Source: Apostichopus japonicus (Eukaryota > Echinodermata > Holothuroidea > Aspidochirotida > Stichopodidae). From it: DNA of 64,000 nt. Where the stretch lies: assembly GCF_037975245.1 (NCBI RefSeq), contig NC_092580.1, positions 7,784,501 through 7,848,500 of the forward strand, given 5' to 3'. Positions 52,901 to 61,243 of the stretch are shown in pieces. A program made the position numbers and the translations under genes. How positions within the stretch are numbered: the first letter of the stretch is position 1; each line of letters starts with the position of its first letter. Under the pieces are notes generated by a model. The model ran no database searches and had not been told where the DNA came from. It worked only from the letters and a program-made list of their open reading frames with translations.

Positions 52901-54840
52901 GTACCCGGCTGACCGACCGAACCGCGGAGACGGGTCATTCGGTTCGGGGTATTGCGGTAGTGCGGTAATGAAGAACTTAACATGTATAGACTCTGAATGT
53001 GTGACCAGATTAATTTACTTTGGCTTCGGCTGTGAGTACAACGTTTCTGTTTGCTGCTCTGTTGAACGAATCTAACCGTAATAGCAATTACCGACTTTGC
53101 GATCCGCGTTATAGTCATTACCGACTCTGCGGTTCTACTCACAAGTTTGCTAGGTCGGTAAGAGTGACTCCATAGTTTTCCCTTGCGGGAAACCAAAGAG
53201 AACTTAAGGTTTCTATAACAGTGGCTCGGGACAAACAGGCAGAGATGAACATCTAACCATATGCCCATATAGACTGATGTTGACTTTGTTCAAACTATGT
53301 CACCATATTAAAGTCCCTCTAACGCTTACGACCACCAGCACCTCATATCTGCTGCCACCCGCTATCGAAAATTTCAAATCGGATAAATTTGAAAGTACGT
53401 TGAAGAATTGGATAAACAATACCCTGTTTATGACTGACATAACTTCCTGAACAATTTCGGCATGCCCACAACTTCGTCATTCCTGGGCAATTTAAAACTG
53501 TTACCCTGCATATAACACAATTACTGGGCTTCAATGTACTTGCCTGTTAGTTCAATTATGTCTAGCTAGTTTTGTCATTGGTGTTCCTTTAAATATATAT
53601 ATATCTCTGAACAAAAGAATCCATTTAATTTCCTTCGCATATTTCCTAGAGCAAATGGATAATTATTGAGTGATTCTGAAATTTTTATACCTTGTAGGAT
53701 GTATCCCTCGTTTATATTTCCCATCTAGAGCACCCCCCCCCCGTCCACCCCTATTACTCCTGTCAGTGTACCCCTCAAGTTAATTAACCCTATATTACCT
53801 CTCGTTTTACCCATTCTCTTAACCTCACGTGACATTCCACTGGCGGATTCTTAGAATTCTAGCAATAACAGAAACAGGACAACTGAACTATCTGTGCTAC
53901 TTTATACCGTACAATAACAGAGATAGGAAAGCTGAGATATCTGTGTTACTTTATACCGTAATAATTGCGTCATGAATCATGTGACCATACTACAACTGTA
54001 TTTCCACAACTAGGTTTGTATCATAGCAACAAGTATTTACTCACATCCATGGTTGTTCTTCCATTACTGCACGGAGAATCTTCGTCATCACTACATGGTC
54101 CTTCGCCGCTGAGATCACCGCTTCCGCTGCCTTGCACATTTCGTTCATACCGCTCATTAATATCAGGAATTTGCTGGAGGAGAGAGAGAACAAAATTAAC
54201 ATTGCTTCGATCAAATTTAATCTTGCAATCTTACAAAAGAATAAACGAAAGATCGTTTAAGACTATACACTTAACGTAGGCCAGCCAGTGCTATATGTAT
54301 CGACGACAGGCTAGCTACAAGAAGACAACTCTCGTGCAGAAGCACCCTGTAGAAGCACCCTGTACGTCCTGTAGAAAAAACTGTCATAATAGTGTAATTT
54401 CTATATGGCCTGAATCAAACTTTTAAATAGTCACGGCTGAATATGAGGTTTATCGTTACGTATAAATTGTGCCAGACAAGCCATGACGTCATCCTGAAAA
54501 ACTAAAAGATAATGTTGTTTCTTTGTCAAATATATAAAATACCTTTCAAGTCTAGTTCTGTAGCTTCTCTCTTCTTTTTCAGTATGAATATTGAAAACCT
54601 TTTCTATTCCAATTATTTTTGAATATTTTATTTTAACATTTAGATGGAGTTTGCATAATGTATACTCATAAACAGCGCAACGATTGCATTCAATTAATTT
54701 GTATTAAATGCACAAAGATGAATAAAATATTGTTTCTTTCAAACCTCCAAGGCTTGATTTATCTGCCACGTTGATGCTGAACAAATCCCAAGAAAATTTG
54801 AGACGGAGAACAAAATGACGGAAGGAAGAAGGAGCTTCAT
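32859..54840 (-). CDS. Gene 2: complete ITIH-like heavy chain (17 coding exons)
   Basis: Second secreted heavy-chain paralogue, in the same orientation as gene 1 and upstream of it on the coding strand. Seventeen exons sum to 2,967 nt (988 codons plus stop) with no internal stop. Order: signal peptide (1-22), N-terminal segment with SGSGDLSGEG (33-75), VIT (about 76-216), vWA with MIDAS D331, S333, S335, T408 and D441, post-vWA segment (to about 688), a short mini-exon linker (688-750), Asp-Pro-His at 754-756, and ITIH C-terminal domain to 988. Length is close to vertebrate heavy chains. Unlike gene 1, it has no Thr-rich exon and keeps the family His at the Asp-Pro site. This makes it the best candidate of the three for a heavy chain that can be covalently linked to a glycosaminoglycan. 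A minus-strand AATAAA lies at 32350-32355, about 500 bases past the stop. Choice of linker mini-exons is the least certain part. Confidence 0.88.
33811..34191 (-). CDS. Gene 2 ITIH C-terminal domain exon
   Basis: Codes residues 789-916, 381 nt, phase 1 at both ends. Same strand pattern as gene 1, and the basic cluster RTKRRVGSRKHKR is kept almost unchanged. Acceptor CTTCAG, donor GTGAGT. DNA identity to the gene 1 exon is very high from about 33800 to 34130 and lower at its 5' end. Confidence 0.92.
34540..34645. repeat. TA-rich microsatellite
   Basis: (ta)n with interspersed tatc/gata steps, at the 3' side of a tRNA-derived SINE. Confidence 0.9.
34646..34767 (-). mobile_element. tRNA-derived SINE
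   Basis: The minus strand reads a tRNA-like head with A-box tagcctagtggttaggg and B-box ggttcgaatcc (34693-34766), then ggtggaggctgaaag and a short unique tail into (ta)n. It does not fold as a full tRNA with a clean acceptor stem, so a SINE rather than a tRNA gene. Confidence 0.7.
34916..34968. repeat. TA microsatellite
   Basis: Uninterrupted (ta)n directly beside a second SINE copy. Confidence 0.95.
34969..35055 (-). mobile_element. tRNA-derived SINE, diverged copy
   Basis: The minus strand has tagcttagttggtacag (A-box-like) and the shared ggcggaggctggaag tail leading into (ta)n. The B-box is degraded. Same family as the copies at 9.6 and 34.7 kb. Confidence 0.55.
35163..35276 (-). CDS. 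Gene 2 exon with Asp-Pro-His processing site
   Basis: Codes residues 751-789, starting VDGDPHVFVTLPKENISLCF. Asp-Pro-His is the conserved heavy-chain site for propeptide removal and esterification to chondroitin sulfate in vertebrates. 114 nt, phase 1 at both ends, acceptor ATCCTACAG, donor GTAAGC. Contains one N-glycosylation sequon. Confidence 0.92.
35600..35655. repeat. Short 18-bp tandem repeat
   Basis: Three copies of gtgtctataagtaccagt in the gene 2 intron before the Asp-Pro exon. Confidence 0.85.
35851..36114. mobile_element. MITE with aacgtt-rich interior
   Basis: About 264 bp bounded by cccagctgcaaacacaaaaacg and its near complement gataacgttttgtgtttgctgggg. The interior is full of aacgtt words. 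No coding capacity. Target duplication not resolved. Confidence 0.7.
36694..39607. mobile_element. 2.9 kb non-autonomous DNA transposon with long inverted repeats
   Basis: Starts tagcccggcagcccagtgca and ends with its complement at 39607, flanked on both sides by gta. The inverted arms extend roughly 440 bp; the right arm has an extra internal copy of a sub-repeat with ctgctgcaaagggcccgccagacg. No transposase recognised inside. Lies in the gene 2 intron between the last linker mini-exon and the Asp-Pro exon. Frames within the arms come from repeated sequence. Confidence 0.85.
39649..39678 (-). CDS. Gene 2 linker mini-exon 5 (candidate)
   Basis: 30-nt phase-1/phase-1 candidate exon, acceptor GTTATACAG, donor GTATTT, coding SPQRLPQPMS after joining. 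It lies just upstream (coding sense) of the large inverted-repeat transposon. Its phase fits both neighbours. Confidence 0.5.
39852..39890 (-). pseudogene. Gene 2 decayed linker mini-exon (in-frame stop)
   Basis: Fifth intact-looking unit of the array. Splice sites are kept, but in the phase-1 frame it reads LSVQSASYIV and then TAA. Including it would end the protein before the Asp-Pro site, so it is probably skipped. It could alternatively create a truncated isoform. Confidence 0.6.
40012..40050 (-). CDS. Gene 2 linker mini-exon 4
   Basis: 39-nt phase-1/phase-1 exon coding GLSVESASYIVLP, acceptor ACCATACAG, donor GTAAGT. Confidence 0.6.
40172..40210 (-). CDS. Gene 2 linker mini-exon 3
   Basis: 39-nt phase-1/phase-1 exon coding GLSVESANYIVLP, acceptor ACCATACAG, donor GTAAGT. 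One Ser-to-Asn difference from the next copy. Confidence 0.6.
40331..40364 (-). pseudogene. Gene 2 decayed linker mini-exon (lost acceptor)
   Basis: Unit of the same array in which the CATACAG acceptor has become CTTACATG. The exon body is diverged. Edges are approximate. It is unlikely to be spliced. Confidence 0.5.
40477..40509 (-). CDS. Gene 2 linker mini-exon 2
   Basis: 33-nt phase-1/phase-1 exon coding VAVASRSYSYSG, acceptor ACCATACAG, donor GTAAGT. Flanks resemble those of the other units in the array. Confidence 0.6.
40581..42931 (+). mobile_element. Degenerate LINE interrupting the mini-exon array
   Basis: Plus-strand fragments with stops and shifts resemble a Jockey/CR1-type reverse transcriptase: SIDGIYAKLVKSISHVLAPI, FTSGIYPDAQRR, NLNDRPISIS, then KKYIGSTIDENFRWKQHVNE. 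It ends with aaataaattaaattgaattgaa, a typical LINE tail. Unit sequence of the mini-exon array resumes directly after it. Confidence 0.78.
41686..42822 (+). repeat. 33-bp minisatellite derived from LINE coding sequence
   Basis: Over 30 imperfect copies of tactcaaacctctccagactatacaaaatagat, coding LLKPLQTIQNR repeats where open. The first copies join the LINE frame in YGTACATLLKPL, showing the unit arose within the LINE reading frame. Confidence 0.9.
42986..43033 (-). CDS. Gene 2 linker mini-exon 1
   Basis: 48-nt phase-1/phase-1 exon with acceptor ACCATACAG and donor GTAAGT, coding GISQPQSIGASSLPLPG. The acceptor context is the same as that of the gene 1 linker exons. It is separated from the next mini-exon by a LINE and a minisatellite. 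Confidence 0.65.
43164..43290 (+). repeat. Detached patch of the 33-bp minisatellite
   Basis: Four copies of the same 33-bp unit, but outside the LINE, on the far side of linker mini-exon 1. Confidence 0.88.
43565..43715. repeat. 52-bp tandem repeat beside gene 2 exon 9
   Basis: Three copies of tatattgcaccatagacctgtcaac... abutting the donor site of exon 9. Confidence 0.85.
43717..44020 (-). CDS. Gene 2 exon 9: post-vWA segment
   Basis: Codes residues 587-688 with QRLWAYVTIKELLAQLEIAL and KFVTPLTSLIVIKPDDEENY, then an acidic tail (LETETEEEHVPINNAQAHG). Acceptor CACAG, donor GTATAG, ends in phase 1. The 3' edge abuts a 52-bp tandem repeat. Confidence 0.92.
44480..44640. repeat. Dispersed repeat, copy A
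   Basis: gcatcaatcatgg, then cccccacttttctgaaggg and gacttgtgtaggtactaggcctatcagg. The same order of words recurs at 46320-46460. Confidence 0.7.
44890..45110. repeat. Cluster of agatctcg/tctcgcgaga words
   Basis: Degenerate short repeats rich in TCTCG, including tctcgcgaga at about 44977 and a perfect 24-nt palindrome at 45077-45100 (attctcacgaga and its complement). Confidence 0.75.
45284..45351 (-). mobile_element. tRNA-like SINE head, second family
   Basis: The minus strand reads ggattagctcagtggttaa (A-box) and ccccggttcgagtcactccc (B-box) with a cloverleaf-like middle. The acceptor arm pairs poorly and no neat anticodon stem-loop is clear. More likely a SINE than a functional tRNA. Confidence 0.6.
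45567..46105 (-). CDS. Gene 2 exon 8: vWA second half
   Basis: Codes residues 407-586, starting Gly-Thr-Asp-Ile-His (MIDAS T408), with LLTDGEPTSG (D441). 539 nt. It carries GITNPSEI, which it shares with gene 3, where gene 1 has GITGTSEI. Confidence 0.94.
46320..46470. repeat. Dispersed repeat, copy B
   Basis: Diverged copy of the element at 44480-44640, same orientation, both in gene 2 introns. Confidence 0.7.
46912..47035. repeat. Two-copy tandem repeat of about 70 bp
   Basis: ctggtatatacacacatcaaaagcat recurs about 70 bases later with the following ttggacg...acataat words. Confidence 0.75.
47611..47917 (-). CDS. Gene 2 exon 7: vWA first half
   Basis: Codes residues 305-407. MIDAS motif DISGS (D331, S333, S335), then FDHFNIICFSDYITRW. 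307 nt, ends in phase 1, donor GTAATT. Identical length to the gene 1 exon. Confidence 0.94.
48316..48579 (-). CDS. Gene 2 exon 6: VIT to vWA connector
   Basis: Codes residues 217-304, 264 nt, phase 0 at both ends. Contains TEPQGISFANISWEQDD and ends GDLVITYDVVHDSGAGHIE. Same hallmarks as gene 1. Confidence 0.93.
49221..49359 (-). CDS. Gene 2 exon 5: VIT domain, second half
   Basis: Codes residues 170-216 with FETNVNLSPNTTATFHLSF and QEQLRRKNGVFQHKVN. The NTT sequon is specific to this copy; gene 1 has DTT. Acceptor TTTCACAG, donor GTAAAA, 139 nt. Confidence 0.9.
50011..50121 (-). CDS. Gene 2 exon 4: VIT domain core
   Basis: Codes residues 133-170 with VYQADVREKEEAQKAYNEA and QGLTAGQVKQ, the VIT signature. 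Acceptor CCCCAG, donor GTATTA, 111 nt. Confidence 0.93.
50625..50830. repeat. 48-bp intronic tandem repeat in gene 2 VIT intron
   Basis: Four copies of accaccaaggatatgtttaagtgtccacacaaggtac. Related single units (tactcacatggtacccacatg) continue toward the VIT exon and also occur in the gene 1 intron at 21845-22010. Confidence 0.85.
51015..51187 (-). CDS. Gene 2 exon 3: start of VIT domain
   Basis: Codes residues 76-133, nearly identical in DNA and protein to the gene 1 exon at 25552-25724, including the NVS sequon and the Phe-Ile-Ser-Asp-Phe end. Acceptor TTTTAG, donor GTAAGT, 173 nt. The intron upstream contains a degenerate LINE endonuclease region. Confidence 0.92.
51320..51840 (+). mobile_element. 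Degenerate LINE endonuclease region
   Basis: Interrupted plus-strand fragments IIGFTETWFNK, RPPSGSIDDFNSNI and FYPTITTPTRIMATSATILD match the order of motifs in the endonuclease domain of non-LTR elements (ETW; YRPP; PTR...S..LDH). Homology between the gene 1 and gene 2 introns stops at about 51317, marking its left edge. Confidence 0.72.
54045..54173 (-). CDS. Gene 2 exon 2: N-terminal segment with Ser-Gly repeats
   Basis: Codes residues 33-75, phase 0 at both ends. Contains GSGSGDLSGEG followed by PCSDDEDSPCSNGRTT. Ser-Gly dipeptides near acidic residues are the known context for xylose-linked glycosaminoglycan attachment. Gene 1 keeps the Cys-acid-Cys part but only one Ser-Gly. Acceptor CTCCAG, donor GTGAGT. 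Confidence 0.82.
54745..54840 (-). CDS. Gene 2 exon 1: start codon and signal peptide
   Basis: Codes residues 1-32, starting MKLLLPSVILFSVSNFLGIC, a classic signal peptide with cleavage likely after SA near 22. The ATG follows a TTGCAG acceptor by one base, as in gene 1, so a 5' noncoding exon is expected. Donor GTTTGA, phase 0. Confidence 0.85.
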
Positions 54841-54989
54841 TCTGCAAGAAAGACAAGACTCTAAATTTAATCGATTATTTCCGATTGTAAATAGTTCTTC
54901 TTTAACTGTAAACTTCATACATCTTTTATGTTAAATAATGTGTATTACGTAATTACTTTTAGATTGATGCAATACAGTCACAACTCTCC

Positions 54990-55085
54990 ACAAATTACGA
55001 GGGAATTCTTTGCTTGAAGCTATCAATGTTGATGCCAATATTTCAGTTTTCATCGGTGATTTCAACATTCATGTTGACAATAACA
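54990..55085 (+). mobile_element. LINE endonuclease fragment
   Basis: Plus-strand frame INVDANISVFIGDFNIHVDN matches the conserved GDFN(I/L)H motif of non-LTR endonucleases. Short isolated fragment. Confidence 0.65.
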
Positions 55086-58000
55086 ACTCTATATAATGTG
55101 TATTACGTAATTACTTTTAGAAAAGTCATAATTCTCCACAAATTACAAGGTTATTTATTGTGACCTACTCACCGAAGCTTTGTCTAATCGTCTTTAAAGA
55201 CTGTATTATACGCACAATCTATTGAACATTATTCTATGAAACACGGTTAACAATAGTTAAAGGTTATTGTAGTTGCCTCCAAACATTTTCCTGTGAGTGA
55301 CCATTTGTTTCACTTTCTAGCCTATTTTCATCACCTTTCGCGTTAAGAGAGAGAATTCACTAACTTTCACTATGACTTTAACGAACGGAGCAGAAAGCTC
55401 ATTTGGTGTAATCCATTAACTTGCGAGATCAATTTAACTCTAATGAAATGCTCAGTTACGAAACTTATGTAGACCATCGAATTTATGAGTAAGTGTAGAC
55501 AAGAACACATGAGGGATCCCGTTACTTCAGTGCCACCATTCAATGTAAACCATTCAATTACAACTAAATGTTATTTCGTTTAACTATAGTCTTTGCCGTG
55601 AACTACGAATATAGGCTTAGTAGATGTAAAGACCTATTTACATAAATGTTTCTATTAATATGTTAACCTATGATATTAGCTATAAGCCTATATAAACCAG
55701 CACCTTTGGATAAAAGATACAATGCAACTTAAAGCAGGTTTTCTCTTTAATTCTCGAGTTTATCAAATCTATGTTTACATCTCTAAAAATTTATTGATTA
55801 ATTTAGGACATCATCACAGACATTTACACTAAAGGTTGGATAATGAGAACGCAATCCCCAGCCATCTAAAAAATTTGGTTACAGGAGATTTCTAATGAAC
55901 AGCAAGATTATTTTCCAGGCCTACCCTCGTTTTATCATATAAATACTGTAGTTATGTTTGGCTGGCTGTAAATAAATTAAAAATGAAACTGAATCATGGA
56001 TTTCATTCCGAGCTCTCAACATTTCGTCGCCCAAAAACATTCTCGTATAAGTTATAAGCTAATTACCTAATTTTGTTACGGGTATGTAGCGCTGACGAAC
56101 TTATAATTAAAATAACTTATTCAGTTTAATAAGGAAAGAGCTAAATTAAGGTAAAAGAGACTTACCTAGAGACCCTATAGTAGGATCTCTAGACTTACCT
56201 TCAAGTGGCTGCCCTCAATCAATCTTAAGTTACTGCAGGGTTTTTTCTTTTCACTACTTCAGGCTGCAACCAAATCGCATGTGTTCTAACGTCGCATAAA
56301 GAATTGGTTAATATAGCCTTTGCGAAATGAGTTTAGCCTCGGACCTATATACGACATGTCTTATTCTTCAGTGGAAAGAAGCAATTCTCGGCTATTGAAG
56401 CATAAAGAAATATGTTGAGAAACAAGGGAATAAAGAAAACAAAGGATACACGATAGTCGACGTAATAAAACGTAAACGGATATACTCTGTTCCTGCTACT
56501 TCAGGTTATGCCATAGAACGACATTATTATAACGTGGTAATAGGAAGAGTCAATTGGGGCAACTCTACAGTTATCTATGTCACACTTTAACCCTATCGTT
56601 CAGGGCAAGAAACCATACACCAGCCCACGCACTTCCCTTGAAATATACGTCTTTATAGCTGTAATGATGAGGTCAAAAATTGTAAGACGTCAGAATTATT
56701 TTAAAACCGGAATTACTTGAGAAGGCAAAGGAATGGTACTATCTCAGTGAAATATATCGATCGCCGTTATTTGATCAGATACTAAAAGATTGAAAGATAC
56801 TGTAGATGCAAGCGACACGATCAATTTTTCAAACAGCAAATGAAAGGATACAATGTTTATGTCAAACGTTTAAAACTTTAGAAAGGAACATAATTATTGC
56901 AAAATACGACAACATACATACATGTAACGGTCTTTTAACCCAAACACTAAGCCATACTAGTCCCTATATATGGCATACTATGCCACAGACCGGTGTTGTC
57001 AGTTTGGCGTTCAACAAGGACAAACTTGCCTCTTCTTCTTTCCTTTTTTTTAAATATCATTGACCGGAGGAAAATGAAAGGTCCGCATAAACGACATTTT
57101 GGCGTTTTTTAATTCGGTCATTTCTTTGAAGACCTGCCAATTTAAATAGTAGCAGTTCCAATCTGTTAAATTTGTCTCAAAGAACATTGGTTTTAACCAT
57201 TAAATGTTGTTCAGTCCGACTAAAGGTCGCATCATAAGCATCTGTAAAACATTGTGGATTAATGTGAATTTTTTTTCCCTTATCGTTCACTGAATAATGT
57301 GCAGTCATGAGCACCAATTGCAACGGATTTCGAAGCGCACAATTTCTTCCCATGCCTATGTACAGGGTCGATTGTCATACAATAACAGCAAGTTGGTATT
57401 TGGCGTTTTTTTTTCTCTCTCACCAGACTTGGCCGCCAATTTGGCCGTTGGCGTCACCGGACAAACTGGCAACCCTGCTAGTGCTGCATACTACTTTTGT
57501 TCAGTACAGATATATATTGTAAATTCACATCGGTTGGTAGCTTGTCCCTTGGGAATAACGCAAAGTGCACTCTTTCGAACGTCTATTTGATATATATATA
57601 TAATATTGACCAGGATATATCGAACGTGTATTGCTCACTTTATAGTGTAAAGATATATAAATCGATAGTATCGATCACTATCTACTACAGTAACTTAACA
57701 CAACGAACTTTTATATTGATAACCTTAATATATGATTACATGCACGATGCCTGTATATTGAGTCCGTAATACATGTTCTCGCAATCCAGTGTAGTTGCCT
57801 GCACTTTGTACAGGTCTCGCACCACAGTTAATTGTTCCATTGACTTACACACTAAACTCGTCACTTTCAAGATCTGCCAAAGCATAGATAGAAGATTTCA
57901 ACTGGTTTATCCCACCCACCACATGATAGCTGAGATCTTGGCCTATCATAGCACTTGCAAACTTCTATATCATGACCATTTAGATTTTGAGCTAGAAGAG

Positions 58001-58389
58001 GAGAAAGTTTAGCCTACTGAACCCCCACCCTTCCGTCTGCTCGCTCGGGAGTAATAAAAAATATTTAACCAAGGGTTTTCTAAAATGGTTTATATTACCT
58101 TCGATCCTCCCTATTTTCCCACCATCTTTACTTCAAATTATGCTCTTTCACATAAAGGCAGAATTAACGATGATGATAACTGATAACATGCTTAAACAAG
58201 TATTATCTTAGGTACTTTTATCTCTTTTCTCTGACAATGGTTAACCTGTCGAGCGGAGGTACAAGACTCTAATTGTGGTACTTAGTATACTCTGTAGTGC
58301 AAGATAAAGCCACTCACAGTCGCGCCTAAGCTTGTATACTCTCGTACTCATATCATACCTATAGAAGGATTGTCATTTTACTCACACCA

Positions 58390-58665
58390 CAAGCCTCCCT
58401 TACAACAACAAAAATCCCATTGAATTTCCTATAAAAAACCCATAAGAAATTTCCTTAGGGATTTGGCCCACGGGAAAGGGCATTTCCTATATATGGGGTT
58501 TCTCTGGGGAAATATGCCACTAGATATTTGAGTTTGACACACGGGAAAGAGCATTTCCTATGGGGTTTTAACGGGGAAAATAACCCATGGGAAATAACCC
58601 ACAGGAATTTTTTTCCCGGGAATGACAAAATCCCACAGGAAAAATCCTGAAGAAAACGGGGGGGG
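58390..58665. repeat. Cluster of gggaaa / tttccc words with local self-complementarity
   Basis: Repeated atttcctat, ggggttt, cacgggaaa and cccacaggaa words in both orientations. Looks like a foldback or MITE-like relic. The minus-strand frame over it shows no domain. Confidence 0.5.
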
Positions 58666-60402
58666 GGAATTTTTCCCCACTTCACAAATCCCCGTAGCTG
58701 ATTTATATCCATCAGATTATACTTTCCTATTAGCTGGATCCCGAGCATATTGGTGATTTGTCTATTGAATATTCCTGCAAAAATATCCCAGTAGATTTCC
58801 CTTTTGACAGAATCAGACTTGTTCAATATTCCCTAAACCAAGATCATGAAGACGTAGCTATAGATCTGCATTAGAGAACCAAAATCTGGTTGTAAGATAT
58901 TGTCCAACTCCTGCCCCCCCCACCCCACGGTGGCCAATACGATTGTGACACAAGTTCTATACCCATAAGTTTAGAATCCTTGGCCTAGATTAACCCGGGT
59001 GAGCAAACTTCATCGAATAATTATAAGATCAAACGAACCTAGCTAAGCTTTTACTTATTAGTATACCATAATGTAATTCGGCAGGCCAAAATATATATCT
59101 TAAAAAGATTGGGTTTAACAATAGTTTCGTACTTTAAACGATTACTGGTCTTGGACTTACCGAAGTATTATATACTTAACCGCCAACACGTCCCTCGGTT
59201 GCTGCTTGGTGGAGATACTATGTGTTCTTGAAGTTGTTTCCCTATTTACGAACTTCTTACTATACGGGAAAACTAATGCTTCGTCAAAAGGACAAACACC
59301 ATTTAGTGTTCTGGTAATGAAGCATAAAAACGCTCAGACAATAGGCGGATTCTGTAGCTAAAGAAATCTTACAATTTAATAGTATCATATCCATGGTTCC
59401 ACTTTTGTGTATAGTATTTTTCTTCTGAGCAATAAACGTCTCTGTTTCACGGCATGATTTTTTTAAATATTCACAAATGCGTTGTAACGATCATGATCTT
59501 CGATCAAAAGAAGTTAAAGACGGAGTATATAGCTACGATAGAGAACGAACGGAATGATAAAACGTAGAACTCTTGTAACAACTAAATTGCATATCTTACT
59601 ATTTTGTATTCTACTGGTCTGATACTAAAGAAAGCAAAACAACAGAAGACTTATTCTGTGTTGTAAACAAACATGTTTATCTCTCTTCTGGTGTCATTCC
59701 ATATGTTATTTGCTGAGAACTATGAAGAATGAAAACTGCTTACGCCTCTCACCAATGGAAAGACCCACAATTTAACTGCAGTCCTCCCTCAAGGCATTTA
59801 AACAATCCTTCCTGGATAAGTATCTTACTACCAGAAACCTCAGCAGTGCATGAGAAATTTTGAAAATTAAAAAAAAAAAATGATGGATACAACTCACTCA
59901 TTTCGAGGTATTTACAGAAAGGAGACATCTGTTTATTTTCTGGTCCAATGTTATTCAGTTCAGAAGAACTTTACTTTTCTATCTACGGTTAAAGTACACG
60001 AACTGTTTATCTGTAGGGAAAGAGTAACTGTATTCCAGTAATACTATGCATATTTAAACAGAGCGCATGTATAGAGGAAGTTCATGCACCGCCGATGAGA
60101 CCTTGTCTTTTAAAAACATAAAAGCTACACCATGCATCTTACAAACAGTTTACAAGAAAGGGCTTAATCGCTAGACTTTAAAGCCCACAATATATACATC
60201 GTTTGTCTTCGCTCAAGTGAGGAATTTCATGAATTCAAAATTCCTGTTTCAACTTAACATTCGGTAGACTGGGAATTAAAAGTGTTCCCTAAAGCTGTCA
60301 ACTATATGTATTGTAATGAGTTTGTTTGATTTGATACGTCGAACTCGAAGATTTTAATCTTCTTCTTCTTGGGCTTCGACCGCGGTATCTGTATTCTCTG
60401 GT

Positions 60403-60627
60403 TTAACAACAATATAGTGACGTCAGAGGGGTAACAAATTTATACTTCAGAGCAATATCTGTTGCTTTGTCTCGAATAGAATTCTCCTCCTCTTCGGATA
60501 GAGCTATCTCGAGCTGCAGCTGTGCTAGAAGTTCTTTGACTGTGACGTAAGCCCAATATCGTTGTGCAAAGTCATCCACCTGATGCGGTTCCAATAAGAT
60601 GTCAATCCCACCTTTATCAAGGCGACT
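60403..60627 (-). CDS. Gene 3 last exon: post-vWA segment with early stop
   Basis: Opens with the family Leu-Asp-Lys-Gly-Gly and continues PHQVDDFAQRYWAYVTVKEL, with two residues (Gln-Leu) inserted in the helix, then KFVTPLTSLYCC and TAA. Compared with gene 1, the plus strand has one extra base just before tagtgacgtcaga, which breaks the frame. In the alternative frame the reading continues as VVKPENTDT with an acidic end and a stop at 60354-60356. Either way the protein stops before any linker or C-terminal domain. Confidence 0.8.
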   Translation of the reverse strand, partial: SRLDKGGIDILLEPHQVDDFAQRYWAYVTVKELLAQLQLEIALSEEEENSIRDKATDIALKYKFVTPLTSLYCC

Positions 60628-61243
60628 CTGTGATCAAAGAAGAGGTTGCGAGTGAATAAAACATTACTATAAGCACGCGCGTGACATTGCACTCATGCAA
60701 GGAGTTTCTCGGCAATATTTCGTATTCAATTCAAGCGTCATCTTCTTAAAGAAACTTTTGATACGAAATTGTAACTCCGTGTCCCGTTAGAATTAACCTG
60801 ATAACATGTTACACGACTGACACATTAATAATGTAATCGTTGTTTTTGTGTGTGCTTAGAAGAGGTGGGTTGGGGAGGGAGGGGGGGGGTGAACTCGTTT
60901 CGAGACTAATCAACAAACATCTCCTTTTATCGTAATAAAAAACGCAATTATAACCCCATATTGTCCTTGCTATAATTATTGTTACCCTGTCATAAAGAAG
61001 CAATGAAGTCTTAACGGACGTTTGCTCCAATGAGGATGAAAAACATGAAAGGCGTCTCGACTACATATTTAATGTACCACTTCGACCAACAATATGTAAA
61101 TGCGACACTGAAAACAGAATTCGAGCGAAATATAATCACTTTCAAAATCCCTTTGAAATCGTTGCGTCTTCCTTAAATTCAAAACTTTCTTCACGTCATA
61201 TCGCAAGATATTATATTTATATAAATATATAGTATACAATTAC

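Larger units (their letters stand above)
54842..60353. other. Gene-free spacer between gene 3 and gene 2
   Basis: No exon recognised apart from a LINE fragment at 54990-55085 and a cluster of gggaaat/atttccc words at 58390-58660. The gene 2 promoter and 5' noncoding exon should lie here but no clear signal was found. No C-terminal-domain exons for gene 3 were found. Confidence 0.5.

Noticed and set aside
52798-53268. 156-codon minus-strand frame in gene 2 intron 2
   Set aside because: No motif recognised, compositionally unlike the exons here, and not bounded by plausible splice sites tied to either gene.
58455-58826. 123-codon minus-strand frame
   Set aside because: It overlaps a cluster of gggaaa/tttccc repeats and shows no domain, so probably chance.
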